DNA of 42,906 bases from Globomyces pollinis-pini (Eukaryota; Chytridiomycota; Chytridiomycetes; Rhizophydiales; Globomycetaceae), in the NCBI GenBank assembly GCA_025399215.1, contig MU621235.1, forward strand, positions 1 to 42,906, written 5' to 3'. Both the position numbers and the translations under genes were made by a program. The notes under the pieces were generated by a model that saw only the letters and a program-made list of their open reading frames with translations, was not told the origin of the DNA and did no database searches. Shown here in pieces: positions 31,016 through 42,056 of the stretch; within the stretch, counting starts at the first letter, position 1; every line of letters begins with the position of its first letter.

Positions 31016-33367
31016 TTATATTACCTTCCAAAATTGATTCTTTTCCATCGACACATCTAATTCGTACTCTTCAAACTCTTTCGGCACCGATTTTCCAAAT
31101 AAATTGTTTGACAATTCTATCAAACTTAACTTTGGTGTGAAGAAACAAACTGGAAATTCCTTTAAAAAATTATCATTCAGTAGAATATATGTTAATTGTG
31201 GAAGTTTGTTGATCTCAATTTCAATTGAGTGTATTTTGTTGTGTTGCGCACGAAGTACATCCAATTGATCAAAACAACCCATACTTTGAGGTAGTGTTGT
31301 AATTTTATTGTGTGAAATATCCAGACTGGTTAATTCTGTTAATTGATAGAGACATTCTGGGACGGCTTTGAATCGATTGTGGCCCAAGTCAATGTCCTTT
31401 ATTATCATGTCTTCCCCATTGAAATCTAAAGTTTCAAATTCATTACGTGATAAATTGAGAACCCTTAATGCTTTCAAGTTACTGAGAGTAGTTGGAATGC
31501 ACTTTATAGAATTTTTACGTAAGTTCAAACTATTAAGTGACGATAGGTTTCCAATACTATTTGGGACTTCATAAATCAAGTTCTTGCAAAGATTCAAGTC
31601 AGTCAATTGAGTCAATTCCCCAATTTCTGTTGGGATTCGTTTGAATAAATTGCGACCCACATTCAGAATCACCAATTTGTTCAACTTTCCAATCTTTTCT
31701 GGTAATATGTCGCAACAGTTTCGATAATATTCAAGTGTATGTAAATCTACTAAATCAAATAACACATCTGGCATTATTCTGATAGAATTTCGATTCAAAT
31801 TTAAATATTGTAATTGTTTCAAGTTTCCAAAACTAACAGGTAATGACAGTAACCTGTTGTTTTCCAATTTTAAATCTCGTAATTTAACTAAATTACCAAA
31901 TTGAATTGGTAATCCCCACAATAGATTACAAGTCAACTACCAGATTAATTCAGAGTTGCTTACATTTAAATTTGTCAAGTTTGTTAATTCCCCAATAGCT
32001 TCTGGTAATTTACCCAATCTACCATATGATAAGTCCAGGATAGTTAGTTGGTTTAAATGAATGATAGTATCAGGCAATTGTCTTATTGAAGAAACTTGAA
32101 TTGATAAAACCTCCAGATTTTCTGATTTCAAATGTGGAAACTGTCTCAAATCACATCGATCCATCTTCATCTTTTTCAACATTCCAAACGATTCAAATTG
32201 AAAAGCAAAATTGTTGCCCGCATTTCTTAGATTATTATTTTGCATATTCACACCTTTTAATGAGGTTAATTTCTGAAAATCAATTGGAAGTGATTCAATC
32301 TTATTCAACTCCACTTCAAACAATTCCAATCTATTCAACAAGCAAATCTCATTTGGTAGTTCTGTCAAGCAATTCTTTGACAAATTCAAGAACTGCAATT
32401 TTATCAAATTTCCAATTTGAGGTGATATATTTTTGACCGAATTAGTACTGACGTCCAAAGATTCTAAATTCACCAGTTTGTAAACACCATTCGGAATATC
32501 ATCTAAAAAGTTGCCTTGAAGTGATAATTCAACAATTGACACTGGAAATTCAATTTCATTAAAAGCGCCGCAAGCAATACTATTATTGTCAATATGACAA
32601 GATTTCAATTTTGTAAGATATTTAAATGATGCTGGAAATCGTTTGATATGATTGCTAACGATTGAGAGATGTTCTAATTGAGATAGTAACCCTAAAGTAT
32701 CTGGTAGATATACATCTCTGTTCAATGATAACGTAAGATGTTTCATGTTTTTAATCAGCATAAGAAATTCAGGTAATGGGCCATGGATATTTGAATGATG
32801 TTGTGATACGCTCAAAGCCAGATTATTAACGCGAATGAATCCGGCATTGACGGTAACCCATAATGTATCTTGGGATTTCATTCTCAATGAGTATTCCTTG
32901 ATTAATTTCCATGTCCGAAAACTTTCATCTAATCTGCCATCTTCACTAGGAGTTGAATACAAAAAATACCAATTTTGAAATAATTGTTGTTCATGCTTTT
33001 GTAACCAACTTCGCATATTGAGAAACAGTTGTTTATTGGAACTGATATAATCCCAAAAATGCTTCTGTAATGTCATGGATAATTCATTTTTACAATTCAA
33101 CTTCATACGATTTTCGTTGAGTTGAACTAATCCGAACACAACCATAGCAATCGACCTATTCCCAATAATTTTAGGTAACGGTGTATCCATTGTAGGTAGA
33201 TGTTGTTTGAGATATCGATACCAATAAAACTGATTGTCAGTCATAAAATGACGACGCAATTTGTGATTTATTTGACATATCTTGAGAAGTGCAGTTGGAT
33301 TTGAATCGGTATGGCTAAGAACTATCGTCAAGATTTGTATTAACTGGTTGGTTTGGTCATTCATCAT
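31016..33367 (-). CDS. Large leucine-rich-repeat protein, paralogue 4 of four
   Basis: Exons 33367-31964 and 31936-31016 give 774 residues. The start is the first of two adjacent ATGs (33367); a frame reaching back to a TTG at 33466 is rejected. The N-terminal domain keeps LLKICQINHKLRRHF, FYWYRYLKQ, HFWDYISSNKQLFL and a W-containing RTWKLI, and it is the copy in which an F-box-like layout is most visible. LRRs include LPNEICLLNRLELFEVELNK and IPTEIGELTQLTDLNLCKN. The 27-nt intron is at the same LRR position and phase as in copies 1-3; it ends in an in-frame TAG. It is inverted relative to the other three and separated from them by the zinc-finger gene, so the array has been rearranged. Confidence 0.88.
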
Positions 33368-34485
33368 ATAATTGATTCTGTTTACGCGGTTGAAGTTGTT
33401 TTTATTCGCGTACAAACAAATGAATTGTTCCCTCACATTGACATTATCATTTGAAAAGCAATTCAATAGTTAATAATTTATTTGTTCTGCACAGTCTAAT
33501 ATATCAATGAGTTCTATCCATCAGCAGACCAGCTATCATATTGGAATATCGTATCTGAATGGATAATACCTTGTCATACCATCACCACTCCTTATTTTCT
33601 TGCTTTTCCCTTTCACAACCTTTTTATGTTCAACAAGTGTTCTACTATACACCATATCAAGTATGGTATTTTCACATTCTGTGTTCATGACTCTATTGTC
33701 AATTGTTTGATATAGATGGCAGTGTTTTTATATGATACTTATATGGATTTACGTGGACCAATAATGACTCATGTTAGTAACTGATTAAACAATGACTTCT
33801 CGTGGTATTTTTGATGATTCATTTTTTGTCAGCCGACTCATCAATCACCCATCGTTTGTTTATATTGAGCCATATCATGTTGTGGTGATTGAATTTAAGA
33901 TCAGTATAATCACAAGGGGGAACTGACACTATTCGTAACTGCTGATTTATTCGCTCTTCTCTTAATATTTTACATCAGAGGATGAATGACTTTCTTAGTA
34001 AGATTCTAGCGGGCAGTTTTTATAGTTAAGCAACTGTTAACCAAACGAGAAACGATATTCAAATGTTGTTTTTGATAAAAATATCTTTAATCTCAATAAT
34101 TTTCTATTGCATCATTGCATTTCAATGTGGACCCATCTGCATCACCCCTTCTACAGTAAAAGCTTTCGCGTTGAAATGAAAATCACTTTTGAGATGCTCA
34201 TCCGAAGCAATTGATATTCATAGTTTTCCCCACTAATCGTGTATTATTTGCTGGCTGATTCGATGTATAACAAATCATAAACCACACTTTATCTGCTGAC
34301 ATGCATTTAGCTCTGATATGATTCAGATAATAAAGCTACTAAGATTATAGTGCTGCATTTCAACTACTACCCTGAGCGATTATTTTCAAAACTGAATCTT
34401 GCCTCGCATAATGCAAGTCATCATGAGAATCGATAATATTGAAACTGTAGACTTTAATGCATTGAAATGATTTTATTGATTTTAA
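33368..34485. other. Long intergenic region
   Basis: 1.1 kb without a supported gene. A 44-residue ATG frame at 33792-33926 on plus (MTSRGIFDDSFFVSRLINHP and on) is too short to call. No tandem or inverted repeat stands out. Confidence 0.4.
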
Positions 34486-34926
34486 TCAATTTGGACGACA
34501 ATGCCAGCATCTACCATTACGGTAAGTTAATTGCACTCGAGCAGCCAGAAAACGTTGTTGTTCAGTTTGATATGTGACCGTCCAAACAGTATAAACATTG
34601 CTAGTCACGAAATCCCGGTCTTCTTGGTTTGGGTGAAAATCGTTTCCTCGTGGGCCACTCGGCATATTCACGTTTAGATCGTTAATGAATTGTTGGACGT
34701 GGGCTGGTGAAGACAAAAGGATGATAGTGTTGGCGGGAGCATTGGAGGGACCATTTAATCCTTGTTTACGAGCAGTGGATCTGTTACGTAAATGGGCAGA
34801 ACGTCCCGATGCTCTAAGCTCTTGAGCAACGCTACCATCAAAATCAAAGTAGACGTGGTTGGCAATGAAATCCTCAGAACAAACAGCGAGGAGTTGATTA
34901 GCGGCAGATTGTCTCATATTTTCCAT
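34486..34926 (-). CDS. Small orphan protein
   Basis: A 146-residue single-exon frame with an ATG at 34926, on the minus strand, divergent from the first GTPase gene with 227 bases between starts. I do not recognise it. Its composition is ordinary for a folded cytosolic protein: a helical start (RQSAANQLLAVCSEDFIANH), a conserved-looking YFDFDGSV, an Arg-rich turn, then alternating hydrophobic residues in the last 40 (VYTVWTVTYQTEQQRFLAAR, QLTYRNGRC) that would suit a beta sheet. A compact alpha plus beta fold of the NTF2/SnoaL kind is conceivable, but nothing proves it. The last residues contain CWHC. Base composition is less AT-rich than the flanks, which supports coding. Confidence 0.65.
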   Translation of the reverse strand: MENMRQSAANQLLAVCSEDFIANHVYFDFDGSVAQELRASGRSAHLRNRSTARKQGLNGPSNAPANTIILLSSPAHVQQFINDLNVNMPSGPRGNDFHPNQEDRDFVTSNVYTVWTVTYQTEQQRFLAARVQLTYRNGRCWHCRPN

Positions 34927-35019
34927 TTTGAAGAAGGGACTGGTTTTTTGATATCTCTGAACGGTCTACTGCTGACTATTTATACGTTCAACAATCGCCA
35001 TCATGTGGCTTTCAGATTT

Positions 35020-35096
35020 TAGAAATTTCCAAAAAAGGAAATTCTTTGAAAATTTCACTTGGATATAGCTCAAAAAGGAAATTTGGGAATTTCCAA
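35020..35096. promoter_or_regulatory. Cluster of GGAAATT inverted elements in a divergent promoter
   Basis: In the 227-bp divergent promoter between the orphan and the first GTPase, AGAAATTTCC (35021), AAAAGGAAATT (about 35034), AAAAGGAAATTT (about 35072) and GGGAATTTCC (35085) form direct and inverted copies. AGAAATTTCC fits the heat-shock element pattern nGAAnnTTCn. The binding factor is not known. Confidence 0.4.
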
Positions 35097-35153
35097 TTTA
35101 GGATTGTGGATGTTGATAAATAGCGTGAGATCCCAACTCCAGTCGTCTCCATT

Positions 35154-37709
35154 ATGTTCAAAAACAGTGCTCGATTATTTTCCACCCCAACAACACCAAC
35201 CTCACTTTTCTCGCCTCCATTAAAGTCGGATGTTCCAAATATCCCAAACTCACCCACCCCTTCCTGCGTATCCGATCTCACTGCTGATGAAACACTAACG
35301 GATTCTCAAAAACGGAAGCGACGTCGCGAGCTTGTGATGGCTGCCGAACAACTTCTCCAGCATGATGGAAAGAAGATTCAAGCTGCATTGGCTATGCTTG
35401 GTTGTGAATCCAGTGGCAAGACTTTCCTCTTGAACTTACTTGCTACTATTAATTTCCACACGGATTCTTCCACTGGAACTCGGAAAGTATGTATCTTTCA
35501 ATTCGAGCACGGTAATCTCTCTCATTAGTTCATGGTAGGTGAACGAACGTTTGTCAAGATTGGAAACAATCCAGAAATTGTCAAGGGTGATGATGAAACG
35601 GAATTCAATGAAGCTGTGAAAAAAGCATCCAAAGAGGCTCAAGATGTTGAGATGGATGGGAAGATTTTGATTGATTATGATGATCGATTATATATCACTA
35701 TTCAATCTCCAGCTCTCCCATTTGAGGGAATTATCATTGTCGATTTCCCCGGATGTAAAGACTTCAGTACTGATGATTACTACGTCAAGTATAAAGGAGA
35801 GGTGATATATCAATGTGCTCATGTTTAGCGTGTCGTTGAAAACATTCAAGCAACTATCGTTGATGCATACGTTGAATATGCTTGTACTCCGGGAGTAAAA
35901 GCAATCATCATGAACCGATTAGATGTATTGGATAATCTGCTGTGTCAAAAGACCTTTGCTGATCCAAAAATATTGGCACAAATCCGTAACAAAAACAAAT
36001 CATTTGAAATCATTACTGCTTTGTCCAAATGGGGTAAACCTGGGCTAATTAAGAATAACTGGCCAGAAGGTAGCTATCCTGAAGAGTTATTTGAATCCAT
36101 GTTGCACTTGGCTCGAAATGAAGATGCTCTATTACCACCTACCCAAGCCATCTTTGCAGTACCAGCTGGAAAAGATGAAATCCCCTGTCAAACTGCTGCT
36201 ATGAACTCATGGTTGACAGCAAAAGGAAAGACTGTTCTCCAATTGGATACATTAAGAATTCTAATCCAAAAGTGGTCAGATGAGATTGTTCAAGATGTAG
36301 CTAAATCTTTAATCAATGATCTCAAGAATGAACAGCATCGGCTGAGGCTTGAAAAGAATCGGATCGCCAAAAACAGGTCACAAGTTGAAAACTTTGAAGT
36401 CCATCTGAAAGACTGCAAGATTACCACTCTTGGAGGAATACAACATGGTTATTATGCTGAAGAAGTGGACAAGGTAAAAATGAACGCCTTTCTTACTCTA
36501 GTGTATCGAAAATTTGAGAAAGTCACCTTTGGAAGTGTTCATGTTCTTTTTGAACCTGGACAACTTGCCCGTTTTAAATCAGTCGGGATTGAAGCCATGT
36601 GATTTTCAAATGGATCAAGCGGTTCAAAATGGTATCCACCCAAATCTCAGAATTTATTCTTGGGAAAGTTTCCGTAAAACTATACTTCAAACAATTTCAG
36701 CATCCGACAACCGGGACGAAAAAATCAAGGTCTTGGCCAGATGCGTGACTGATTTCGCACTTCAGTATGATGTGAAGAAACTGGTGATTCAACCTCTAGC
36801 CATCAAATTCGAACAGCTACTCAAAGAATTCTTGGAAGATTCTCAACAAATTCATCCATGGTTGACTGCTGATGCCATATCTAAACTGGTAGATTTTATC
36901 TCATTTCAAAACCGGTTGATGTTGGATGACATTTTAAAGTCGCTATCGGGGCAAATATGGACTCAATTCCCCATTGTGGAAGCACCAGCTCTTTCACTCG
37001 CCAAGAGACACAATGATATCGAAAATGCGATTAGCAAGGAATTTTTCCCAGGCATATTAAACACCAATCATTTTTTCTTTGGACAACTCATAATAGCATT
37101 GGACACTGCAAAAAAAGAACTTGCGAAATCCAAAAGTGGTATGGCAAGTCTTGCTAAAGCTGCTGTGGAACTTGTCTCTGATGTAAAAAACATCCCTGAA
37201 ACTGCTGTTCAATGTGCAATGGACCCTGCAAAACTCAAGGTAATACAACTTTTTTATAATAATCTAGCAAAAAATGGAAAATGTTACCAAGATTACCAAT
37301 AAGATTCGAGGAATTGATGATAGACCTGACGAAATAAAGGTATTGGTTCAAATTCTAACCTCAGCACATCGACAGTGTACACAATATCGCTACTCGTTTT
37401 GAAAAAGGAAAGAAGAACATTGTTGATTATTTTGCAAATCCCAAGGAAGATTATTACCGTGATCAAGCGTATTACGAACAACAAGGTTTTCTGTATGCAT
37501 ACATTTCCTTGGGAATGTTTTTGGAAGGGATTATCAGTACTATTCTAGAGACCAAAACCCCCATTGTCGTAGAAATACCCGACGAACTAATACTGCAAAT
37601 GAAGGAAGATTTGGAGTCTTCTTTTGCAGGAAACATAGCCAGCAATGCAGAACAGCTTGCACGCATTTCTGACTGCTTAAATGGGTTGATTGAATCAATA
37701 AATGCTTGA
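35154..37709 (+). CDS. Divergent dynamin-like large GTPase 1
   Basis: Exons 35154-35486, 35529-35801, 35829-36473, 36502-37239, 37268-37339 and 37365-37709 give 801 residues. The G domain shows G1 at residues 83-90 (GCESSGKT), a Thr in the following STGTRK that could serve as G2, G3 DFPG at 183-186 (VDFPGCKD), and NRLD at 231-234 as a variant G4. The SSGK P loop and the D-x-P-G motif are dynamin-family features; the rest is too divergent to place. The N-terminal 50 residues are Ser/Pro/Thr-rich and followed by KRKRRRE. The long C-terminal half is helical and Lys/Glu-rich, with a hydrophobic FLYAYISLGMFLEGIISTI segment near the end. Introns are 42, 27, 28, 28 and 25 nt. Dynamin-like proteins remodel membranes; the target here is unknown. 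Confidence 0.8.
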
Positions 37710-37820
37710 TTGTCGTCAATGTTCTGATATATCTGTCATATTTGAATTGTATAGACTAATGCACAGTTATATTCTAATTTAAGCGCTTTATTTAATCCCT
37801 CTAATGTTTTATCGCAGTTC

Positions 37821-39188
37821 TTATCCTCCTTGGCATTCGAGGATATGATTATGCATTTTCTGAGGGTTTTCCGATAGATCACGGTTTTTCGGCAGCTTCT
37901 GGTTTTTGCAATAATTACAGATAATATATGGTACTTTCAAACTTTTTACATTCTTGATGGCGCATTCATTTGCATGAGATGTTGAACTAACAAATGGATT
38001 ATTTTGTATTGAATATGGGCCTTTTTTCCATCCTTGCCTATGAGCACTTTTTTTATCGAATCCATTTATGTAGAAAATGGTATATGGTATATAATAATGG
38101 CAACTTTGACATTCAACGGTTAATGTATGTGTCCCTACCACAGAAAAATAGGAAGCTAAACCATCTTGGAATGCATGGTATGGGGGTGAAGCTTTGATTA
38201 TCTTCTCTATCTCTGAACGATCGCTATTACTGATGATATCAGGGATATATTGGGTAAACTTGATATCTTTTTTACTGGTATTATGATGATTCTTTTGTAG
38301 ATTTTCTTGCAGGTTCTGTTGTATGTTCTGGTGATGATAACTTTGGACCAGATTTTGCAATTCATTGTGAACGGCAGTGGCTCTTGCAATGCGGTTCCAA
38401 TCTTCTTTTGTTCTATTTAGTATGTCTTGGAAATCAATCCGGCCGTTCTTTAACTGCTGAACATCATCTTTGAATCCCAATTTTTCAAGTATTTGAACTA
38501 CATCATTGATCATACTGTATTGGTGATTTTTTGATTGACTAAGTGGAATTGATTGATAAAAGTTTTTATGATGAATATCTGTAGATGCACCATATTTTGA
38601 GTGAGATTCATTTACTGAGTTAGACAGTAGTGTTTGCTGAGATTGGATCGATGAAAATGCACGACTATCTAATGGAACAAATCCTGTGCGAGGTTCGTTG
38701 GGAAGTTCTGTCTGTCGAGTTCTGGATTGACACAGATGGAATGTTTGATTTTGAAATACACCAAATAATGCATGAGGTGACTTGGAAAGCGGTATTTGCT
38801 GAGTTTGTACTTGGATAGTTGGAAATGCATGATCCTCAAATACATCAAATCCTAAGCGAGGATCGTTGTGTAGTTGTATTTGTGATTGACGAGGGCGTAT
38901 TGGTGCTGGGAGATTTTCCAGTGAAGTAAATGTTGCATGAGGTGGTTCTTGTTGAGTTTGTACATGACTAGATGGCAATACATGATCATCTAACATAACG
39001 AATCCTGATGGATGCTCATCTATCGAGTCGGATAGCTGCACTTGGTGATTACTCTTGGCTGACGTTCCCTTCGTTGACGATTGGTCCAAGATTTGTAATG
39101 ATGAATTATTGAATGGGTAGGGTATAGTAGAATCGTTTACAGACCACCATTCTTCATCAGATAACGTGGAAGGAATCATTTTTGGCAT
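37821..39188 (-). CDS. Protein with degenerate repeats, SAM-like segment and Cys-rich tail
   Basis: Reads as one exon of 455 residues from ATG 39188 (the frame also reaches a TTG at 39206). I do not recognise it. Three parts are visible. Residues about 55-195 hold four or five degenerate repeats around GFxxLDDHxxPxxxVQTQQ. Residues about 227-283 (INDVVQILEKLGFKDDVQQL then IDFQDILNRTKEDWNRIA) resemble a SAM-type helical bundle in their LGF, ID and ILxxTxEDW spacing. The C-terminal 100 residues have CQSC (360-363), HANEC (C409), CNYC (424-427) and HNHILEC (C452), a plausible novel zinc-binding domain. It is convergent with GTPase 1 (111 bases between stops) and divergent from GTPase 2 (260 bases between starts). 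Confidence 0.7.
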   Translation of the reverse strand: MPKMIPSTLSDEEWWSVNDSTIPYPFNNSSLQILDQSSTKGTSAKSNHQVQLSDSIDEHPSGFVMLDDHVLPSSHVQTQQEPPHATFTSLENLPAPIRPRQSQIQLHNDPRLGFDVFEDHAFPTIQVQTQQIPLSKSPHALFGVFQNQTFHLCQSRTRQTELPNEPRTGFVPLDSRAFSSIQSQQTLLSNSVNESHSKYGASTDIHHKNFYQSIPLSQSKNHQYSMINDVVQILEKLGFKDDVQQLKNGRIDFQDILNRTKEDWNRIARATAVHNELQNLVQSYHHQNIQQNLQENLQKNHHNTSKKDIKFTQYIPDIISNSDRSEIEKIIKASPPYHAFQDGLASYFSVVGTHTLTVECQSCHYYIPYTIFYINGFDKKSAHRQGWKKGPYSIQNNPFVSSTSHANECAIKNVKSLKVPYIICNYCKNQKLPKNRDLSENPQKMHNHILECQGG

Positions 39189-39448
39189 TAATAAAAACTT
39201 GGACAATCAATTACCAACAACTTTTAAAGAATTTTTTTATGAAATGGGAAAACTTACGCACAAATAGGGCTGATGTGATCTAAGGACAATGATACGTGTA
39301 GACATTGCCATATACTGCCCCGTTTCCATTGTCGATCCTCACCAATACATGCCTTATTGATGTACATTCATCCTTGTTTCAACAACATTTTTTGGTGTTT
39401 CTATAAGTGAAGTGGCTATCAAGATACTTTTTTACATAATTTGAAAGG

Positions 39449-42056
39449 ATGAACATCTTGGACCAGGAGCAACAGAAATACAAAACTTTAGATAAAGATC
39501 GGAATCAGGAACACCAAGAAAATTCAATTGAACTAATTCAACAACAGTTAGAAAAGTTGAAGGATGCTATCAAGGAATTGACATTTGAAAGTGAATGGTT
39601 GGAGGAAATTAAGGATAGACTCATCGGTACCTTGTTATCTCAAATAATTACACATTCCAAATACAAAGTTAGTTGTATGGTTGCTGGTGCAGTATCCTCT
39701 GGGAAGTCAACTTTGGTTAATGCAATATTGGGAGATAATTTCTCTCCTACTTCAAGCTTTTCAAACACTTGTTCAATTCTTAATGTTTTATCCCATCAAA
39801 GGGAACAGTCGGAGTTATATGATCATGATAATATTGCTGCAGAACCATTGGCAGTTGGAATTGACGATATTCGCAAAAAGATAACAGAAATGCAAAATGC
39901 TAATCGTAATGCTCCGGGTGAAGTGGTTTCATGTAATCTATTAATTAAAACCCCCTTTTCTGCACTCTCTCCTGTAATTAAACTTATTGATTCGCCTGGA
40001 TCAAATCATTGGAAATTATTACGAGCAAGTAAATTATGGGTGTCGAATCTAAAAGAATGTGATATTCTTTTGTTATGTGTAAAGCCTAATGATTTGGATT
40101 CATTAGTGATTCAGGATATTTGGAATGTAATTACAAATGCCAGGCCTTCGTATTTAATCATATTTGTATCCCATCCAAACCCAAGTCAAGTATGTATAGA
40201 AAGAATACTGTTATCTATACATGAAAGTTCCAAAAATTCTGTAACTCCGGATATAATAATTTGTGATGATTCGCGTCTCGATATGCTGTTTTATGCTCTA
40301 CAAAATAATCAACCTTGGTTCACAGAGTATTGTGACGAACGTTTTTGGAAAGCACCAAAAGAATACCTTCTCCCTGATCCATCAAAATCGCAAATACCAA
40401 CCTTGACAAAGACTTTGAATAGTTATGCCCAAATTTTACTTGCAAAATTCCTATCAAGACAACAAGAGAAGCTTTTATCGGAGTTTACAAATCTGGAATG
40501 TATTTTTTGGAGATATTATTCTAAAATATTGCAATCAAATTCCTCAGATGTTGACGCTGTTACAAGGCAGTTACAAGAACAACTGGGCGAGGAAATTATG
40601 GTAATCATCTTTTTTATTTATATGATAGAATGATTTTGCATCAAGTTTACCCAATACACCAGTTTTCGATTACAATTCACTTGAAAACAATTATAAAGAT
40701 TTGTCCCAGTTCGACAGATTTATTAAGGAAATAGAAAATTCTGTTTGTAATTGGATTTTAGAGGTTAGACAGGTTATGGATAACTTATTGATCAACTGGA
40801 AAATAAGGAATCAAGAATATGAACGGAAACTTGAATCATTCGGTACAATTGGAGATGTTTCATATAGTTTTCTTTTACATTTGAGAAAAGTCGACTTTAT
40901 AGAATTATCTAGAGTGGTGAAAGACTTGTATGTATCTCCGAGCGACATCAAACATTTTGTACTATTAAATTTACCCAAAATACGGCCAACTATTTTTTCG
41001 TTAAAAATGGGGGATGTTCAACCAGCTAATTTTGTTACCAATGCTTATAAACGTGGTGATCATCTTGAATTAGCCTACAACTCAAAAGTATCATATTCAT
41101 TTTTGGTTGACCATTTATATGACGAATATGTAATTAGCCTTTTACACTTGACAAGCTTTGTGGGGCAATTCAGTGAATCTCGCATAAATGTAATGGTCAA
41201 CTCTGAAATCATCAGAAGCAACTTTGACCCTCGTTCAGCTCATGAGGTAAATGGAAATGGATGTGGCCTATACAATTTTGAATGGGATCGTTGGAGCATC
41301 CCATCAGAATTGATCACCCTTGGAGAGAACAAAGTGGAAATTGTTTATGTTTATGGAACTAGTAAGTATTGGTTGCAAGAAATGCATTTGTCTGGGAACG
41401 CCAAGTCTTCAGAATTACCAACTCTTTCAACTGTAGATGAGCAATATCACTTTCATAAAATTGCTTCAGAGTATTTTTTATCGTTCCGTAACAAGGTAAT
41501 TATATCATTGTTAACTTTAAAGTTTCAATCCTCTGTTCTTCTATATTTAGATGATATTTATTTTGAACCGTCATTTGTGGACGAACCTTTTGCTAAAAAT
41601 ATGGAGGCGCTTGAAAATGATATAAACACTATGAGCAAGTTGTTGTTACTAATTGAAGATCATGAACTGAAAATCAAGAATGGCAATTCTATGTGGGATA
41701 CGCTGATGAATGCATTATCATCTGAAATACAGTATACACCACCTATATATTGGAAAGCAAACTATCCAAACATGCTAAAGGGTGTTGAAATTATTTCTAA
41801 ACTTTTACCCAACTATCAAGACATAGTAGACAAGATTAAAGAAGCAAAAGATGTTTACCCTGTTATGAATGATCACTCAAGAATAGATTGTCGTATTGCT
41901 GTCGTAGGCCTTTTAATGTGTCTGGAAGCATTTGGAAATGCGGTAGATCCAGATCTCAGCCAAGAGGATAATTTCAAGCTGACTATAAACAGCAATGGAT
42001 GGAATGCTATGATAAATTTGTTCAGCACGATTGGCCATTTCGTAGATATTAGTTAG
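39449..42056 (+). CDS. Dynamin-type large GTPase 2
   Basis: Exons 39449-40600 and 40629-42056 give 859 residues; a further in-frame 27-nt stretch at 41496-41522 has intron ends and, if removed, leaves 850. A coiled coil (residues 5-65) precedes the G domain: G1 GAVSSGKS (80-87) followed by TLVNAILG, the Dynamin_N signature, and G3 DSPG (181-184) in VIKLIDSPGSNHW. No clear G4 NKxD is visible; the equivalent strand reads SYLIIFVSHPNPS. The C-terminal 600 residues are helical and unlike anything I know. The P loop is more canonical than in GTPase 1, and the two share little outside the G motifs. Membrane or organelle fission/fusion would be the family role. There is no clear transmembrane segment. 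Confidence 0.82.

Noticed and set aside
33792..33926. A 44-residue ATG frame in the long spacer
   Set aside because: Protein-like to the eye but too short to separate from chance without homologues.
35085..35094. GGGAATTTCC as a true NF-kappaB site
   Set aside because: Rel-family factors are not known from fungi; it is better seen as part of the GGAAATT/HSE-like cluster.
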